A DNA stretch of 64,000 bases, from assembly GCF_036763085.1 (NCBI RefSeq), contig NZ_JBAIYU010000032.1:62001-126000 (forward strand). Reading direction: 5' to 3'. The notes beneath the pieces were generated by a model. That model made no database searches. It was not told the DNA's origin and was given only the letters and a program-made list of their open reading frames with translations. Position 1 is the stretch's first letter, and every line of letters begins with the position of its first letter. Of this stretch, positions 33,352 through 42,124 are shown one piece after another. Made by a program: the position numbers and the translations under genes. Source of the stretch: JBAIYU01 sp036763085. Lineage in GTDB: Bacteria > Bacillota > Negativicutes > DSM-1736 > Dendrosporobacteraceae.

Positions 33352-33852
33352 TTAACCCAAAAGTTCCTGAACCGTTTTACCGCGAAGTTCAGCTACTTTT
33401 TCTGCACGCTTAAGCTGCTCTAAACCTTTTAAAGTAGCTTTAACCATGTTACTAGGGTTTGATGAACCAAGCGATTTGGTTAATATGTCATGAACACCAG
33501 CTAATTCAAGTACGGCACGAGCCGGACCGCCAGCGATAACACCAGTACCTTCAGAAGCAGGCTTCATTAGAACACGCCCTGCACCGAATTCGCCAACGAT
33601 TTGATGGGGAATTGTGGTACCTACTAGTGGAACTTTTATTAGATTTTTCTTAGCATCTTCAATACCTTTTCTGATTGCCTCAGGAACTTCGCCTGCTTTA
33701 CCTAGTCCAGCGCCTACATGTCCGTTCTCGTCGCCGACAACAACAAGCGCACTGAAGGAGAAACGACGTCCGCCCTTAACAACCTTGGCAACTCTGTTGA
33801 TAAACACAACTTTCTCTTTAAGTTCAAGAGTAGTGTGGTCAATTCTGGCCAT
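33352..33852 (-). CDS. rpsE: 30S ribosomal protein S5
   Basis: A 166-residue protein of the decoding-fidelity region. The N-terminal double-stranded RNA-binding fold holds RVAKVVKGGRRFSFSALVVVGD, and PASEGTGVIAGGPARAVLELAG is the C-terminal half. The spectinomycin loop residues look wild type (VAKVVKGGR). It lies between rplR and rpmD. Confidence 0.98.
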   Translation of the reverse strand: MARIDHTTLELKEKVVFINRVAKVVKGGRRFSFSALVVVGDENGHVGAGLGKAGEVPEAIRKGIEDAKKNLIKVPLVGTTIPHQIVGEFGAGRVLMKPASEGTGVIAGGPARAVLELAGVHDILTKSLGSSNPSNMVKATLKGLEQLKRAEKVAELRGKTVQELLG

Positions 33853-33877
33853 TAATGTACCTCCTTTTTGCTAAAAA

Positions 33878-34246
33878 TTAGAATTCTAGCCCTGCCTCAC
33901 GTGCTGCTTCTGCTAAAGCCGCTATTCTACCGTGATAGATATAACCGCCGCGGTCAAACACAACTTGCTTAATGCCTTGACCTAAAGCGCGCTTTGCTAC
34001 AGCCGCTCCAACCGCTTTAGCGGCTTCTACGTTACCGCCATAGTTAACTGCCTGACCTACTTCTTTATCCATAGTGCTTGCAGATACCAACGTTGTGCCA
34101 GTTTCATCATTGATGATTTGTGCATAAATGTGATTCAAGCTGCGAAACACATTTAAACGTGGTCTTTCTGCAGTACCAATAATATTCTTACGAACTCTAA
34201 GATGGCGCTTTTGACGAGCGTCATTTTTGTTCTGTTTACGAAGCAA
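33878..34246 (-). CDS. rplR: 50S ribosomal protein L18
   Basis: 5S rRNA-binding protein of about 122 residues. KRHLRVRKNIIGTAERPRLNVFRS and the end VVFDRGGYIYHGRIAALAEAAREAGLEF are diagnostic. The start is taken as TTG at 34246, eight bases after AAGGAG, giving MLRKQNKND. GTG at 34264 and 34255 lie before or in that site. Length then fits the family. Confidence 0.96.
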   Translation of the reverse strand: MLRKQNKNDARQKRHLRVRKNIIGTAERPRLNVFRSLNHIYAQIINDETGTTLVSASTMDKEVGQAVNYGGNVEAAKAVGAAVAKRALGQGIKQVVFDRGGYIYHGRIAALAEAAREAGLEF

Positions 34247-34273
34247 GGTGTTCACTCCTTTCACTTAGAAATC

Positions 34274-34822
34274 TTACTTCTTACCTTTACCGCCAGCTTT
34301 ACCAACTTTACGACGAACAACTTCGCCTTCGTATCTGATACCTTTGCCTTTGTATGGCTCTGGTTCTCTATATCCACGAATTTTAGCTGCCATTGCTCCA
34401 ACGTGCTCTTTATTTATACCTGAAACAATAATTCTATTAGGAGCAGGTACATCAAGAGTGATACCCGTAGGTGGTTCAACTTCTAATGGGTGAGATAAAC
34501 CTAGAGACAAAGCTACTTTATTGCCAGACTTCGCCGCTCTGTAACCAACACCATGAATTTCTAATGTTCTGCTGAAGCCTGTAGTTACACCTGTTACCAT
34601 ATTAGCAATCAGAGTGCGAGTAAGACCGTGCAGTGCTTTATGTTGTTTATTATCTGTAGGGCGTTTAACGGTTAGAGTATTACCCTCGATTTCCACGATC
34701 ATATCTTTTTGGAATTCGCGAGAAAGCTCTCCTTTAGGACCCTTAACTGACACCACGCTGCCGTTCACTGTAACTGTAACGTTTTCAGGGATGGCTATTG
34801 GCGCTCTTCCTATTCTTGACAT
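34274..34822 (-). CDS. rplF: 50S ribosomal protein L6
   Basis: A 182-residue protein near the sarcin-ricin loop, made of two similar domains. It opens MSRIGRAPIAIP, and the C-terminal domain has RGYREPEPYKGKGIRYEGEVVRRKVGKAGGK. ATG at 34822 after a GGAGGTG. It lies 30 bases after rpsH. Confidence 0.98.
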   Translation of the reverse strand: MSRIGRAPIAIPENVTVTVNGSVVSVKGPKGELSREFQKDMIVEIEGNTLTVKRPTDNKQHKALHGLTRTLIANMVTGVTTGFSRTLEIHGVGYRAAKSGNKVALSLGLSHPLEVEPPTGITLDVPAPNRIIVSGINKEHVGAMAAKIRGYREPEPYKGKGIRYEGEVVRRKVGKAGGKGKK

Positions 34823-34852
34823 CTGTACACCTCCTAGCTACAAAAAATCTAA

Positions 34853-35251
34853 TTACCAAACGTAAGCGATTACTTCGCCGCCAAGACCATTACGACGAGC
34901 TTGCTTATCGCTCATAATGCCTTGGGATGTCGAAACGATAGCAATTCCAAGACCACCTAAAACGCGAGGCAGTTGATCTTTCTTTGCATATACGCGTAAG
35001 CCCGGCTTAGAAATACGCTTAATACCGGTGATTACTTTTTCGCGGTTAGGACCGTATTTCAAGCTAACACGCAACATTCCTTGCTTGCTATCTTGAGCCA
35101 TTTCAAAGTCCTTAATAAAACCTTCTTCTTTCAAAATCACAGCAATTGCTTGCTTAATTTTAGAAGCTGGTATTTCTACTTTATCATGATATACCGAGTT
35201 AGCATTACGCAAACGTGTAAGCATATCGGCAATTGGATCGGTCATTACCAT
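34853..35251 (-). CDS. rpsH: 30S ribosomal protein S8
   Basis: A 132-residue 16S rRNA-binding protein, the translational regulator of the spc operon in E. coli. DPIADMLTRLRNAN opens it and LGGLGIAIVSTSQGIMSDKQARRNGLGGEVIAYVW closes it. ATG at 35251 lies nine bases after GGAGG; the second ATG at 35245 is too far. Confidence 0.98.
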   Translation of the reverse strand: MVMTDPIADMLTRLRNANSVYHDKVEIPASKIKQAIAVILKEEGFIKDFEMAQDSKQGMLRVSLKYGPNREKVITGIKRISKPGLRVYAKKDQLPRVLGGLGIAIVSTSQGIMSDKQARRNGLGGEVIAYVW

Positions 35252-35277
35252 AGGGACATACCTCCTTCCGTTATTGT

Positions 35278-35463
35278 CTACCAGCTAGCTTTGGTTACCC
35301 CAGGGATGGCACCTTTGTAGCTTTGTTCTCTGAAACAAATACGGCACATTTCAAATTTACGCAGATACCCGTGCGGACGGCCGCAAATTTTACATCTATT
35401 GTACTTACGAACTTTAAACTTAGGTTCAAGTTTCCATTTTTCTATTAACGCCTTTTTGGCCAC
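35278..35463 (-). CDS. rpsN: 30S ribosomal protein S14, type Z (zinc)
   Basis: A 61-residue short S14. Cys24, Cys27, Cys40 and Cys43 bind zinc (CKIC...CRIC). The start is GTG at 35463 after GGAGGG. It lies between rplE and rpsH, its standard place. Confidence 0.97.
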   Translation of the reverse strand: MAKKALIEKWKLEPKFKVRKYNRCKICGRPHGYLRKFEMCRICFREQSYKGAIPGVTKASW

Positions 35464-35476
35464 AAATGTCCCTCCT

Positions 35477-36016
35477 TTACGCGCTGAATGGCATACCCAT
35501 CAGTCTTAAAAGCTCTCTTGCTTCTTCGTCTGATTTGGCAGTGGTAACAATGATGATATCCATCCCACGGATTTTATCAACTTTATCGTACTCAATCTCC
35601 GGGAATATAAGCTGTTCTTTTACACCCATTGTGTAGTTGCCGCGACCATCAAAAGATTTTGGGCTTACGCCACGGAAGTCGCGTACACGAGGCAACGCTA
35701 CATTAAACAATTTATCTAAAAATTGGAACATGCGCTCGCCACGCAGGGTAACTTTTGCACCGATTGGCATTCCTTCACGAATCTTGAAAGCTGCCAAGGA
35801 TTTCTTAGCACGAGTTACAACAGGTTTTTGACCAGCGATTTGCGTCATATCATTGACTGCTGCGTCAAGAACTTTCGGATTGCCTACGGCTTCACCGACA
35901 CCCATGTTGAGAACTACTTTCTCGATTTTAGGAATTTCCATAATATTTTTATATCCGAACTTCTCCATCATAACTGGAGCTACTTCACTAAGGTATTTCT
36001 CTTTCAGTCTGAGCAC
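35477..36016 (-). CDS. rplE: 50S ribosomal protein L5
   Basis: 5S rRNA-binding protein of 179 residues. IEKVVLNMGVGEAVGNPKVLDAA and RDFRGVSPKSFDGRGNYTMGVKEQLIFPEIEYDKV are diagnostic. The start is GTG at 36016, nine bases after GGAGG. It lies between rplX and rpsN. Confidence 0.98.
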   Translation of the reverse strand: MLRLKEKYLSEVAPVMMEKFGYKNIMEIPKIEKVVLNMGVGEAVGNPKVLDAAVNDMTQIAGQKPVVTRAKKSLAAFKIREGMPIGAKVTLRGERMFQFLDKLFNVALPRVRDFRGVSPKSFDGRGNYTMGVKEQLIFPEIEYDKVDKIRGMDIIIVTTAKSDEEARELLRLMGMPFSA

Positions 36017-36041
36017 TGATAGTTACCTCCTTTCTGCGTGA

Positions 36042-36377
36042 TTATTTGTCTTTATCAACAATTTCGCCGCACTTTTTGCAAGCACGAGCCATTGAACCAT
36101 TAGCTAACGCTTTTTTTGCAATCCGGGTTGGTTTTTGGCAAGCTGGGCATACAAGCATAACTTTCGCAGTATGCATAGGCGCTTCTTTAACCACAATACC
36201 ACCTTGCGGAGCACTTTGCGTTGGTTTAGTATGACGCTTTACAGTGTTAACACCTTCAACGACAACTTTACCTTTTTTAGGCAATGCTTCAACAATCTTT
36301 GCTGTCTTACCTTTATCTTTACCGGACAATACAAGAACTGTATCGCCTTTTTTAACGTGAAGTTTAGTTTGTGACAT
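36042..36377 (-). CDS. rplX: 50S ribosomal protein L24
   Basis: An assembly initiator of 111 residues with an N-terminal KOW motif (VKKGDTVLVLSGKDKGKTAKI). A zinc-ribbon-like CPAC...CKKC lies in the C-terminal part (VCPACQKPTRI, RACKKCGEIV), typical of many Firmicutes. ATG at 36377 follows GGAGGTG; the GTG at 36386 overlaps that site. Confidence 0.97.
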   Translation of the reverse strand: MSQTKLHVKKGDTVLVLSGKDKGKTAKIVEALPKKGKVVVEGVNTVKRHTKPTQSAPQGGIVVKEAPMHTAKVMLVCPACQKPTRIAKKALANGSMARACKKCGEIVDKDK

Positions 36378-36394
36378 TCCGGACACCTCCTAAC

Positions 36395-36763
36395 TTAGAT
36401 TACTTCCGGAGCCAGCGAGATAATTTTCATAAAATCTTTATCGCGCAGTTCTCTCGCTACTGGTCCGAATATACGAGTACCTCTAGGGCTTTTATCGTCT
36501 TTAATGACAACTGCGGAATTTTCATCAAAACGGATATAAGAACCATCTGGACGACGCAGGCCTTTTTTGGAACGAACTACTACAGCCTTAATTACGTCAC
36601 CTTTTTTTACCACACCACCAGGTGACGCAGCTTTAACTGAAGCAACAATTACATCACCGATATTAGCATATCTACGAAATGAACCGCCCAATACACGGAT
36701 ACACATAATTTCTTTCGCGCCGGTATTGTCAGCAACATTCAGAATTGACTGCTGTTGAATCAT
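36395..36763 (-). CDS. rplN: 50S ribosomal protein L14
   Basis: A 122-residue large-subunit protein at the subunit interface. It opens MIQQQSILNVADNTGAKEIMCIRVLGG and ends REKDF-like LRDKDFMKIISLAPEVI. ATG at 36763 follows GGAGGG; an in-frame start at 36808 adds 15 unconserved residues. Confidence 0.98.
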   Translation of the reverse strand: MIQQQSILNVADNTGAKEIMCIRVLGGSFRRYANIGDVIVASVKAASPGGVVKKGDVIKAVVVRSKKGLRRPDGSYIRFDENSAVVIKDDKSPRGTRIFGPVARELRDKDFMKIISLAPEVI

Positions 36764-36827
36764 TATTATCCCTCCTTCTCGAAATGTCTGGTACAATTCA
36801 ACGAGCAAATTGACTCTTCGAGATCAA

Positions 36828-37085
36828 CTACTTCGCTCTTTCAAGCACTTCTATAACTCTCCAGCGCTTATCCTTGGAAAGCGGACGAGTTTCCATGATT
36901 TCAACAGTGTCACCAATATGGCTGTCATTGTTTTCGTCATGAGCTTTAAATTTAACAGTCTTTTTCATAGACTTTTTGTACAACGGATGCTGTACTAAAC
37001 GTTCTATTGCAACAACAACTGTTTTATCCATTTTATCACTAACCACTTTACCAATCCTGGTTTTACGCTCATTTCTTTCAGTCAC
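36828..37085 (-). CDS. rpsQ: 30S ribosomal protein S17
   Basis: A 85-residue 16S rRNA-binding OB-fold protein. RKTRIGKVVSDKMDKTVVVAIE and the end RPLSKDKRWRVIEVLERAK are diagnostic. The start is GTG at 37085, nine bases after GGAGG. It lies between rpmC and rplN. Confidence 0.97.
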   Translation of the reverse strand: MTERNERKTRIGKVVSDKMDKTVVVAIERLVQHPLYKKSMKKTVKFKAHDENNDSHIGDTVEIMETRPLSKDKRWRVIEVLERAK

Positions 37086-37144
37086 GCAATATAGCCTCCT
37101 TCCGTTCTTAGCATACATATTTTATATTCCAGTAAGAACGTCCG

Positions 37145-37348
37145 TTACGCTTGCTGGGCTTTAAGCTCCTGCGCACGCTGGATTGTCTTAACACGAGCAA
37201 TTGTTTTCTTTACCTCTTTAATCCGCATTGGATTTTCAAGTTGCCCGGTAGCGAGTTGAAATCTGAGGTTAAATAGCTCGTCTTTGAGGGAAGCAAGCTT
37301 TTGGTTGAGTTCGCTTGCATTCATTTCACGGATCTCATTAACCTTCAT
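37145..37348 (-). CDS. rpmC: 50S ribosomal protein L29
   Basis: A 67-residue helical protein at the tunnel exit. MNASELNQKLASLKDELFNLRFQLATGQLENPMRIKEVKKTIAR is the family core. The ATG overlaps the end of rplP by 11 bases, so translation is coupled. Confidence 0.98.
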   Translation of the reverse strand: MKVNEIREMNASELNQKLASLKDELFNLRFQLATGQLENPMRIKEVKKTIARVKTIQRAQELKAQQA

Positions 37349-37784
37349 TTACTTCACCGCCCTCTACGTCTTGAGTCTCTTCACGTTTAACGAACTTAGT
37401 TTTTATAGGAAGTTTATGAGCTGCAAGACGCATAGCTTCTCTAGCTAATTCTTCACTTACGCCGTCCATTTCAAACATGATGCGACCAGGTTTTACTACT
37501 GCTACCCAGTACTCTGGTGATCCTTTACCACTACCCATGCGTGTTTCAGCAGGTTTTGCAGTAATAGGTTTGTCTGGGAATATTTTAATCCATACTTTAC
37601 CGCCACGTTTGATATAACGTGTCATTGCAATACGGGCAGCTTCGATTTGACGGTTAGTAATCCAAGATGGCTCTAACGCTTGTAAACCGAATTCACCATG
37701 GCTAACTGTGTTACCTTTGTTAGCTTTACCCTTCATGCGACCACGGAATTGTTTACGATGTTTTACTCTTTTAGGTACTAACAT
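37338..37784 (-). CDS. rplP: 50S ribosomal protein L16
   Basis: A 148-residue protein of the A-site finger region. It opens MLVPKRVKHRKQFRGRMKGKA; KPAETRMGSGKGSPEYWVAVVKPGRIMFE is diagnostic. Its ATG shares one base with the rpsC stop (TAATG) and its end overlaps rpmC. An extra acidic tail (EETQDVEGGEVNEG) carries the overlap. Confidence 0.98.
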   Translation of the reverse strand: MLVPKRVKHRKQFRGRMKGKANKGNTVSHGEFGLQALEPSWITNRQIEAARIAMTRYIKRGGKVWIKIFPDKPITAKPAETRMGSGKGSPEYWVAVVKPGRIMFEMDGVSEELAREAMRLAAHKLPIKTKFVKREETQDVEGGEVNEG

Positions 37785-38452
37785 TATGCTTCGCTCCCTT
37801 CAACAACGGCAGCGGGCTTTTTGGCCTCCGGCAGAACTTCGCCTTTATAGATCCACACTTTAACGCCAATTCGGCCGTATGTTGTGTGAGCCTCGGCAGT
37901 TCCGTAGTCGATATCAGCTCTTAGAGTATGAAGTGGAATACTTCCCTCACGATATCCTTCACTACGAGCAATCTCAGCGCCGCCAAGACGTCCGCCAACC
38001 ATTACTTTGATACCTTTAGCTCCCATACGCATAGTACGGCTAACCGATTGTTTCATAGCACGACGGAAAGCTATACGGCGTTCTAATTGTGAAGCAATAT
38101 TTTCTGCAACTAAAGTAGCATCAAGATCAGCTTGCTTAACTTCAGCAATGTTTACATCAACATTTTTGTCAGTCATTTTTCTAAGATCTGCTTTAATTTG
38201 TTCGATGCCTGAACCACCGCGACCAATAACCATACCAGGTTTAGCTGTATGAATGGTTATTTTAAGACGGTTAGCAGCGCGTTCTGTTTCGATCTTGGAG
38301 ATACCCGCAGTATATAATTTAGCTTTCAAATACTTACGGATTTTTATATCTTCATGCAAATTCTTTGCATAATCCTTATCAGCATACCACTTTGCATCCC
38401 AAGTTTTGATTATACCTAGACGCAAGCCATGTGGATTAACTTTTTGACCCAA
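37784..38452 (-). CDS. rpsC: 30S ribosomal protein S3
   Basis: A 222-residue mRNA-entry protein with an N-terminal KH domain (AKPGMVIGRGGSGIEQIKADL) and a C-terminal half ending in DYGTAEAHTTYGRIGVKVWIYKGE. The start is TTG at 38452, eight bases after GGAGGG; the protein begins MGQKVNPHGLRLGI as in relatives. Coupled to rplP. Confidence 0.97.
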   Translation of the reverse strand: MGQKVNPHGLRLGIIKTWDAKWYADKDYAKNLHEDIKIRKYLKAKLYTAGISKIETERAANRLKITIHTAKPGMVIGRGGSGIEQIKADLRKMTDKNVDVNIAEVKQADLDATLVAENIASQLERRIAFRRAMKQSVSRTMRMGAKGIKVMVGGRLGGAEIARSEGYREGSIPLHTLRADIDYGTAEAHTTYGRIGVKVWIYKGEVLPEAKKPAAVVEGSEA

Positions 38453-38472
38453 TGCATTTCCCTCCTTCGCTA

Positions 38473-38805
38473 TTATCTCTCTTTAACTACTACTGTTACG
38501 TGACTTGAACGTTTTAAAATTTTAAACGCTTGACCACGTGAACGTGGATGAATGCGCTTAAGAGTTGGACCTTGATCAACAAACGCAGTAGCTACGTATA
38601 GTTTATCAACATTCATATCGTTATTGTGCTCAGCATTAGCTACTGCCGACTTAAGCACTTTTTCAATAACTTCGGCTCCAACTTTAGGAGTATATTTCAA
38701 AATCGCAAATGCTTCGCCGATATTTTTACCGCGAATCAAATCCATAACGATTCGAATTTTGCGAGGTGCAATGCGAACATATTTAGCAACTGCCTTAGCT
38801 TCCAC
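38473..38805 (-). CDS. rplV: 50S ribosomal protein L22
   Basis: A 110-residue protein lining the exit tunnel. KYVRIAPRKIRIVMDLIRGK opens it and the tunnel hairpin end reads RIHPRSRGQAFKILKRSSH. The macrolide-related hairpin looks wild type. Start is GTG at 38805, after GGGGG. It lies between rpsS and rpsC. Confidence 0.97.
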   Translation of the reverse strand: MEAKAVAKYVRIAPRKIRIVMDLIRGKNIGEAFAILKYTPKVGAEVIEKVLKSAVANAEHNNDMNVDKLYVATAFVDQGPTLKRIHPRSRGQAFKILKRSSHVTVVVKER

Positions 38806-38827
38806 AGCTTAGCCCCCTTTCGGCAAA

Positions 38828-39109
38828 CTATCTCAATGATGTACGTCTTTCTTCGCCGCTATGTCCTTTAAAAGTACGAGTCGGCGCGAATTCGCCAAGT
38901 TTATGGCCTACCATATCTTCGGTTACATATACTGGTACATGTTTACGTCCGTCATGAACCGCAATGGTGTGTCCAACAAAACTAGGCAGTATGGTGGAAC
39001 TACGCGACCAGGTCTTGATAACCTTCTTTTCACTTTTCTCATTCATGGCATCAATTTTTTTCATAACGCTCTCATGAACGAAAGGTCCTTTTTTAATCGA
39101 TCTGGACAC
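38828..39109 (-). CDS. rpsS: 30S ribosomal protein S19
   Basis: A 93-residue head protein. It opens MSRSIKKGPFVHESVMKKI; FVGHTIAVHDGRKHVPVYVTEDMVGHKLGEFAPTRTF is diagnostic. Start is GTG at 39109 after GGGAGG. It lies 81 bases after rplB, the longest gap of this block. Confidence 0.97.
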   Translation of the reverse strand: MSRSIKKGPFVHESVMKKIDAMNEKSEKKVIKTWSRSSTILPSFVGHTIAVHDGRKHVPVYVTEDMVGHKLGEFAPTRTFKGHSGEERRTSLR

Positions 39110-39190
39110 TTGTTAAGCCTCCCTTCAACTTCCTGTCATCTGCTAAGCCGCATTCGCACAGCGGCTTAGCCTATAAGAATTACAGAGAAT

Positions 39191-40018
39191 TTATTTTGTA
39201 CGACGTTTAACGATGAGTTTATCAGAAGCTTTGGAACGACGAGTTTTCGCACCCATTGCATGTTTACCCCAAGGAGTAACAGGATGTTTGCGTCCAACTG
39301 GTGAACGTCCCTCACCACCACCATGTGGATGGTCAATTGGGTTCATAGCCACACCACGGTTTGCTGGGCGAATGCCCAACCAACGTGAACGACCGGCTTT
39401 ACCAATAGTGATATTCTCATGCTCAAGGTTACCAACTTGACCAATAGTGGCTTTACAGTTAACGTGAACTTTTCTTAACTCACCGGAAGGTAAGCGAAGC
39501 AGTGCATGTTCGCCTTCTTTAGCCATCAATTGAGCGCCAACTCCAGCAGAACGAACCATTTGGCCGCCTTTGCCGATTTTTAGCTCAATATTGTGAAGCA
39601 TGGTACCTACTGGGATATTTTTCAGCGCTAAAGCGTTTCCAACTTTAATGTCTGCTTCTGGACCGCTCATAATATTATCACCGACTTTTAAGCCGTTAGG
39701 TGCTAAAATATAGCGTTTCTCACCATCTGCATAATTAAGAAGTGCGATACGAGCTGAACGGTTTGGATCATACTCGATTGAAGCTACTTTTGCTGGAATT
39801 CCATCTTTATTACGCTTGAAATCAATAATTCTGTAAAGGCGCTTGTGTCCGCCGCCTTGATGTCTTACTGTCATACGTCCTTGTTGATTACGACCGCCAT
39901 GCTTTTGCAGGCGTTCAACAAGAGATTTTTCGGGCTTATCAGTAGTAATTTCATCGAAACTAGCTACTGTCATGAATCTTCTGCCCGGAGCATAAGGTTT
40001 AAAACCTTTTACTGCCAT
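39191..40018 (-). CDS. rplB: 50S ribosomal protein L2
   Basis: A 275-residue peptidyl-transferase-centre protein. The conserved GVAMNPIDHPHGGGEGRSP carries the catalytically important histidine region, and the N-terminal half has NQQGRMTVRHQGGGHKRLYR. ATG at 40018 after GGAGGGG. It lies 30 bases after rplW. Confidence 0.98.
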   Translation of the reverse strand: MAVKGFKPYAPGRRFMTVASFDEITTDKPEKSLVERLQKHGGRNQQGRMTVRHQGGGHKRLYRIIDFKRNKDGIPAKVASIEYDPNRSARIALLNYADGEKRYILAPNGLKVGDNIMSGPEADIKVGNALALKNIPVGTMLHNIELKIGKGGQMVRSAGVGAQLMAKEGEHALLRLPSGELRKVHVNCKATIGQVGNLEHENITIGKAGRSRWLGIRPANRGVAMNPIDHPHGGGEGRSPVGRKHPVTPWGKHAMGAKTRRSKASDKLIVKRRTK

Positions 40019-40048
40019 TGGTGCCCCTCCTTTTCAAAAAATTTCTGG

Positions 40049-40336
40049 TTATACACCTTCAAAAATTTCGATACGCTCGCCTGGAGCAAGCTTAACAATT
40101 GCTTTTTTATAATCCGAACGCTTACCTTGTGTACGTCCCATGCGCTTAGTTTTTCCTAAAACGCGAACAGTGTTTACATCAAGTACCTTTACTTTGAAAA
40201 GTTCTTCAACAGCTTTACGGATTTCGATTTTGTTGGCTGAAGGAGCTACAACAAAAGTATATTTATCATCTTGCATCATGCTGGTTGTTTTTTCAGTAAC
40301 CATAGGACGAAGCAAAATATCGCGTGCATTTGTCAT
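40049..40336 (-). CDS. rplW: 50S ribosomal protein L23
   Basis: A 95-residue tunnel-exit protein that docks trigger factor and SRP. It opens ARDILLRPMVTEKTTSMM, and VNTVRVLGKTKRMGRTQGKRSDYKKA is the rRNA-binding arm. Its ATG shares one base with the rplD stop. Confidence 0.98.
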   Translation of the reverse strand: MTNARDILLRPMVTEKTTSMMQDDKYTFVVAPSANKIEIRKAVEELFKVKVLDVNTVRVLGKTKRMGRTQGKRSDYKKAIVKLAPGERIEIFEGV

Positions 40337-40962
40337 TACGCAAGCACCTCCTCAATGCGGGTGACTGCATCTTTAGTGATGAAAACTTTTTTATGATATA
40401 GAATATCGTAAACATTAAGTCCCATCGAACCAATTGCCTTAACACCAGGAATGTTGCGTGCTGATTTTTCTACTGTATCGATTATATCAGCAGTGATAAA
40501 AAGAGCCTTTTCGTTAGCCGCTTTAAAATCATTCAGCATTTTAATAACACTTTTAGTTTTAGGCTGTTCGAAGTTAATGTTATCAACAACCACTAATTCG
40601 CCTTCATTTAACTTTGCGGACAAAGCGGATTTAAGCGCTAAGCGGCGTTGTTTACGAGGCATTCTGAATGCATATGAGCGAGGTTGTGGGCCAAATACAA
40701 CGCCACCACCTACCCAAATTGGTGAACGAGTGCTACCAGCACGAGCACGGCCGGTACCTTTTTGTTTCCAAGGTTTACGTCCGCCACCACGCACTAAACC
40801 TCTTGTTTTAGTGGAGTGAGTACCAAGACGTTGACTTGCCAGCTGCATTACAACAGCTTGATGCAATACCGCCTCATTTACTTCTACACCAAATACGTTT
40901 TCATTTAATTCCATATCACCAGTCTGATTACCAGTGATATCATATACTGCTACTTTCGGCAT
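40336..40962 (-). CDS. rplD: 50S ribosomal protein L4
   Basis: A 208-residue tunnel protein. KTRGLVRGGGRKPWKQKGTGRARAGSTRSPIWVGGG is the loop that reaches the tunnel; no macrolide-resistance change is obvious. ATG at 40962 lies after GGAGG; the start three codons earlier was rejected. In some bacteria L4 represses the S10 operon; not shown here. Confidence 0.98.
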   Translation of the reverse strand: MPKVAVYDITGNQTGDMELNENVFGVEVNEAVLHQAVVMQLASQRLGTHSTKTRGLVRGGGRKPWKQKGTGRARAGSTRSPIWVGGGVVFGPQPRSYAFRMPRKQRRLALKSALSAKLNEGELVVVDNINFEQPKTKSVIKMLNDFKAANEKALFITADIIDTVEKSARNIPGVKAIGSMGLNVYDILYHKKVFITKDAVTRIEEVLA

Positions 40963-41000
40963 ATAGCACATCCTCCTTTCGATGTTCGGGAACCCCGAAC

Positions 41001-41642
41001 TTATTTCTTAGGCTTTACAGTATTTTTTATAAAAACAAAGCTACCTTTAGGTCCTGGGATAGCTCCTTTGATCAATATCAAATTGCGCTCCGCATCAACT
41101 CTCACAACACTTAAGCGTTGAACAGTAACTTTTTGACCACCCATACGGCCAGGAAGTTTTTTGCCTTTAAATACTTTACCGCCGCCGCCGCTCATACGAG
41201 CGCCCATTGAACCTGGTTCACGATGTGATTTGGAACCGTGAGCCATTGGTCCGCGTGCAAAGTTATGACGTTTAATACCGCCGGCAAAACCTTTACCTTT
41301 TGCAGTACCAGTCACATCTACTAATTCACCGGCACTGAATATATCTACGCCTATTACGTCGCCTTGATTATATTCAGAAGCGCTGGGCAGGCGCATTTCG
41401 CAAATGAATTTCACTGGCGCAGCGCCAGCCTTAGCAAAATGACCTTTCATCGGTTTGGTAACCTTTTTATCTTTAACAGTGCCGAAGCCCAATTGCACCG
41501 CATTATATCCATCGTTCTCAACAGTTTTGTTTTGAATTACAACGGTTTTGCCAGACTCTAGGACTGTAACCGGAACTACTTTGCCTTCTTCAGTAAAGAT
41601 TTGGGTCATACCAAGTTTTTTACCTAAGATTCCTTTAGTCAT
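41001..41642 (-). CDS. rplC: 50S ribosomal protein L3
   Basis: A 213-residue protein whose central loop reaches the peptidyl transferase centre. KGILGKKLGMTQIF opens it; RMSGGGGKVFKGKKLPGRMGG and the later HGSKSHREPGSMG region are diagnostic. ATG at 41642 lies eight bases after GGAGG; the GTG at 41651 overlaps it. Confidence 0.98.
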   Translation of the reverse strand: MTKGILGKKLGMTQIFTEEGKVVPVTVLESGKTVVIQNKTVENDGYNAVQLGFGTVKDKKVTKPMKGHFAKAGAAPVKFICEMRLPSASEYNQGDVIGVDIFSAGELVDVTGTAKGKGFAGGIKRHNFARGPMAHGSKSHREPGSMGARMSGGGGKVFKGKKLPGRMGGQKVTVQRLSVVRVDAERNLILIKGAIPGPKGSFVFIKNTVKPKK

Positions 41643-41657
41643 TATTGCCACCTCCTC

Positions 41658-41969
41658 CTACAGCTTAATCTCGATATCCACACCAGCCGGAAGATCTAGA
41701 CGCATAAGTGCATCTACGGTCTTTGAAGTCGGCTCAAGAATGTCAATTAGACGTTTATGTGTGCGCATTTCAAACTGCTCACGAGAGTCTTTATTGACAT
41801 GTGGAGAACGAAGAATTGTAAATATATTTTTCTCAGTAGGAAGTGGAATAGGACCCGATACTAAAGCACCAGTTCTTTTTGCTGTCTCAACAATTTTAAC
41901 TGCACTTGCATCAAGTGCCTTATGATCATATGCTTTTAGGCGGATTCTGATTTTTTGTTGTTTAGCCAT
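41658..41969 (-). CDS. rpsJ: 30S ribosomal protein S10
   Basis: A 103-residue head protein, also the NusE partner of NusB. KIRIRLKAYDHKALDASA and LMRLDLPAGVDIEIKL are diagnostic. First gene of the S10 operon; ATG at 41969 follows AGGAGG. The 155-base gap to tuf holds structured sequence. Confidence 0.98.
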   Translation of the reverse strand: MAKQQKIRIRLKAYDHKALDASAVKIVETAKRTGALVSGPIPLPTEKNIFTILRSPHVNKDSREQFEMRTHKRLIDILEPTSKTVDALMRLDLPAGVDIEIKL

Positions 41970-41984
41970 TTTATTTCCTCCTTA

Positions 41985-42124
41985 TCGCCCGGTTTCTTTT
42001 GAACGGACATTCTCCGCGGAAATTCACCCCGCTACCACGCGGGCAACCTTCCACGTCATCGCATTAGGGTAACATCCATATATCTTTTATATAGGGGCGA
42101 CCTGCGGCCGCCCCTACAGAAAAA
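41985..42124 (-). other. Structured gap between tuf and rpsJ
   Basis: Directly after the tuf stop, TAGGGGCG..CC and GG..CGCCCCTA form a GC-rich stem (42092-42116) with no proper T-run. Closer to rpsJ, CCCGC/GCGGG with a six-base loop and flanking GGAA/TTCC make another hairpin near 42020-42055. It may be a partial terminator plus a leader for the S10 operon. No gene is seen in it. Confidence 0.45.
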
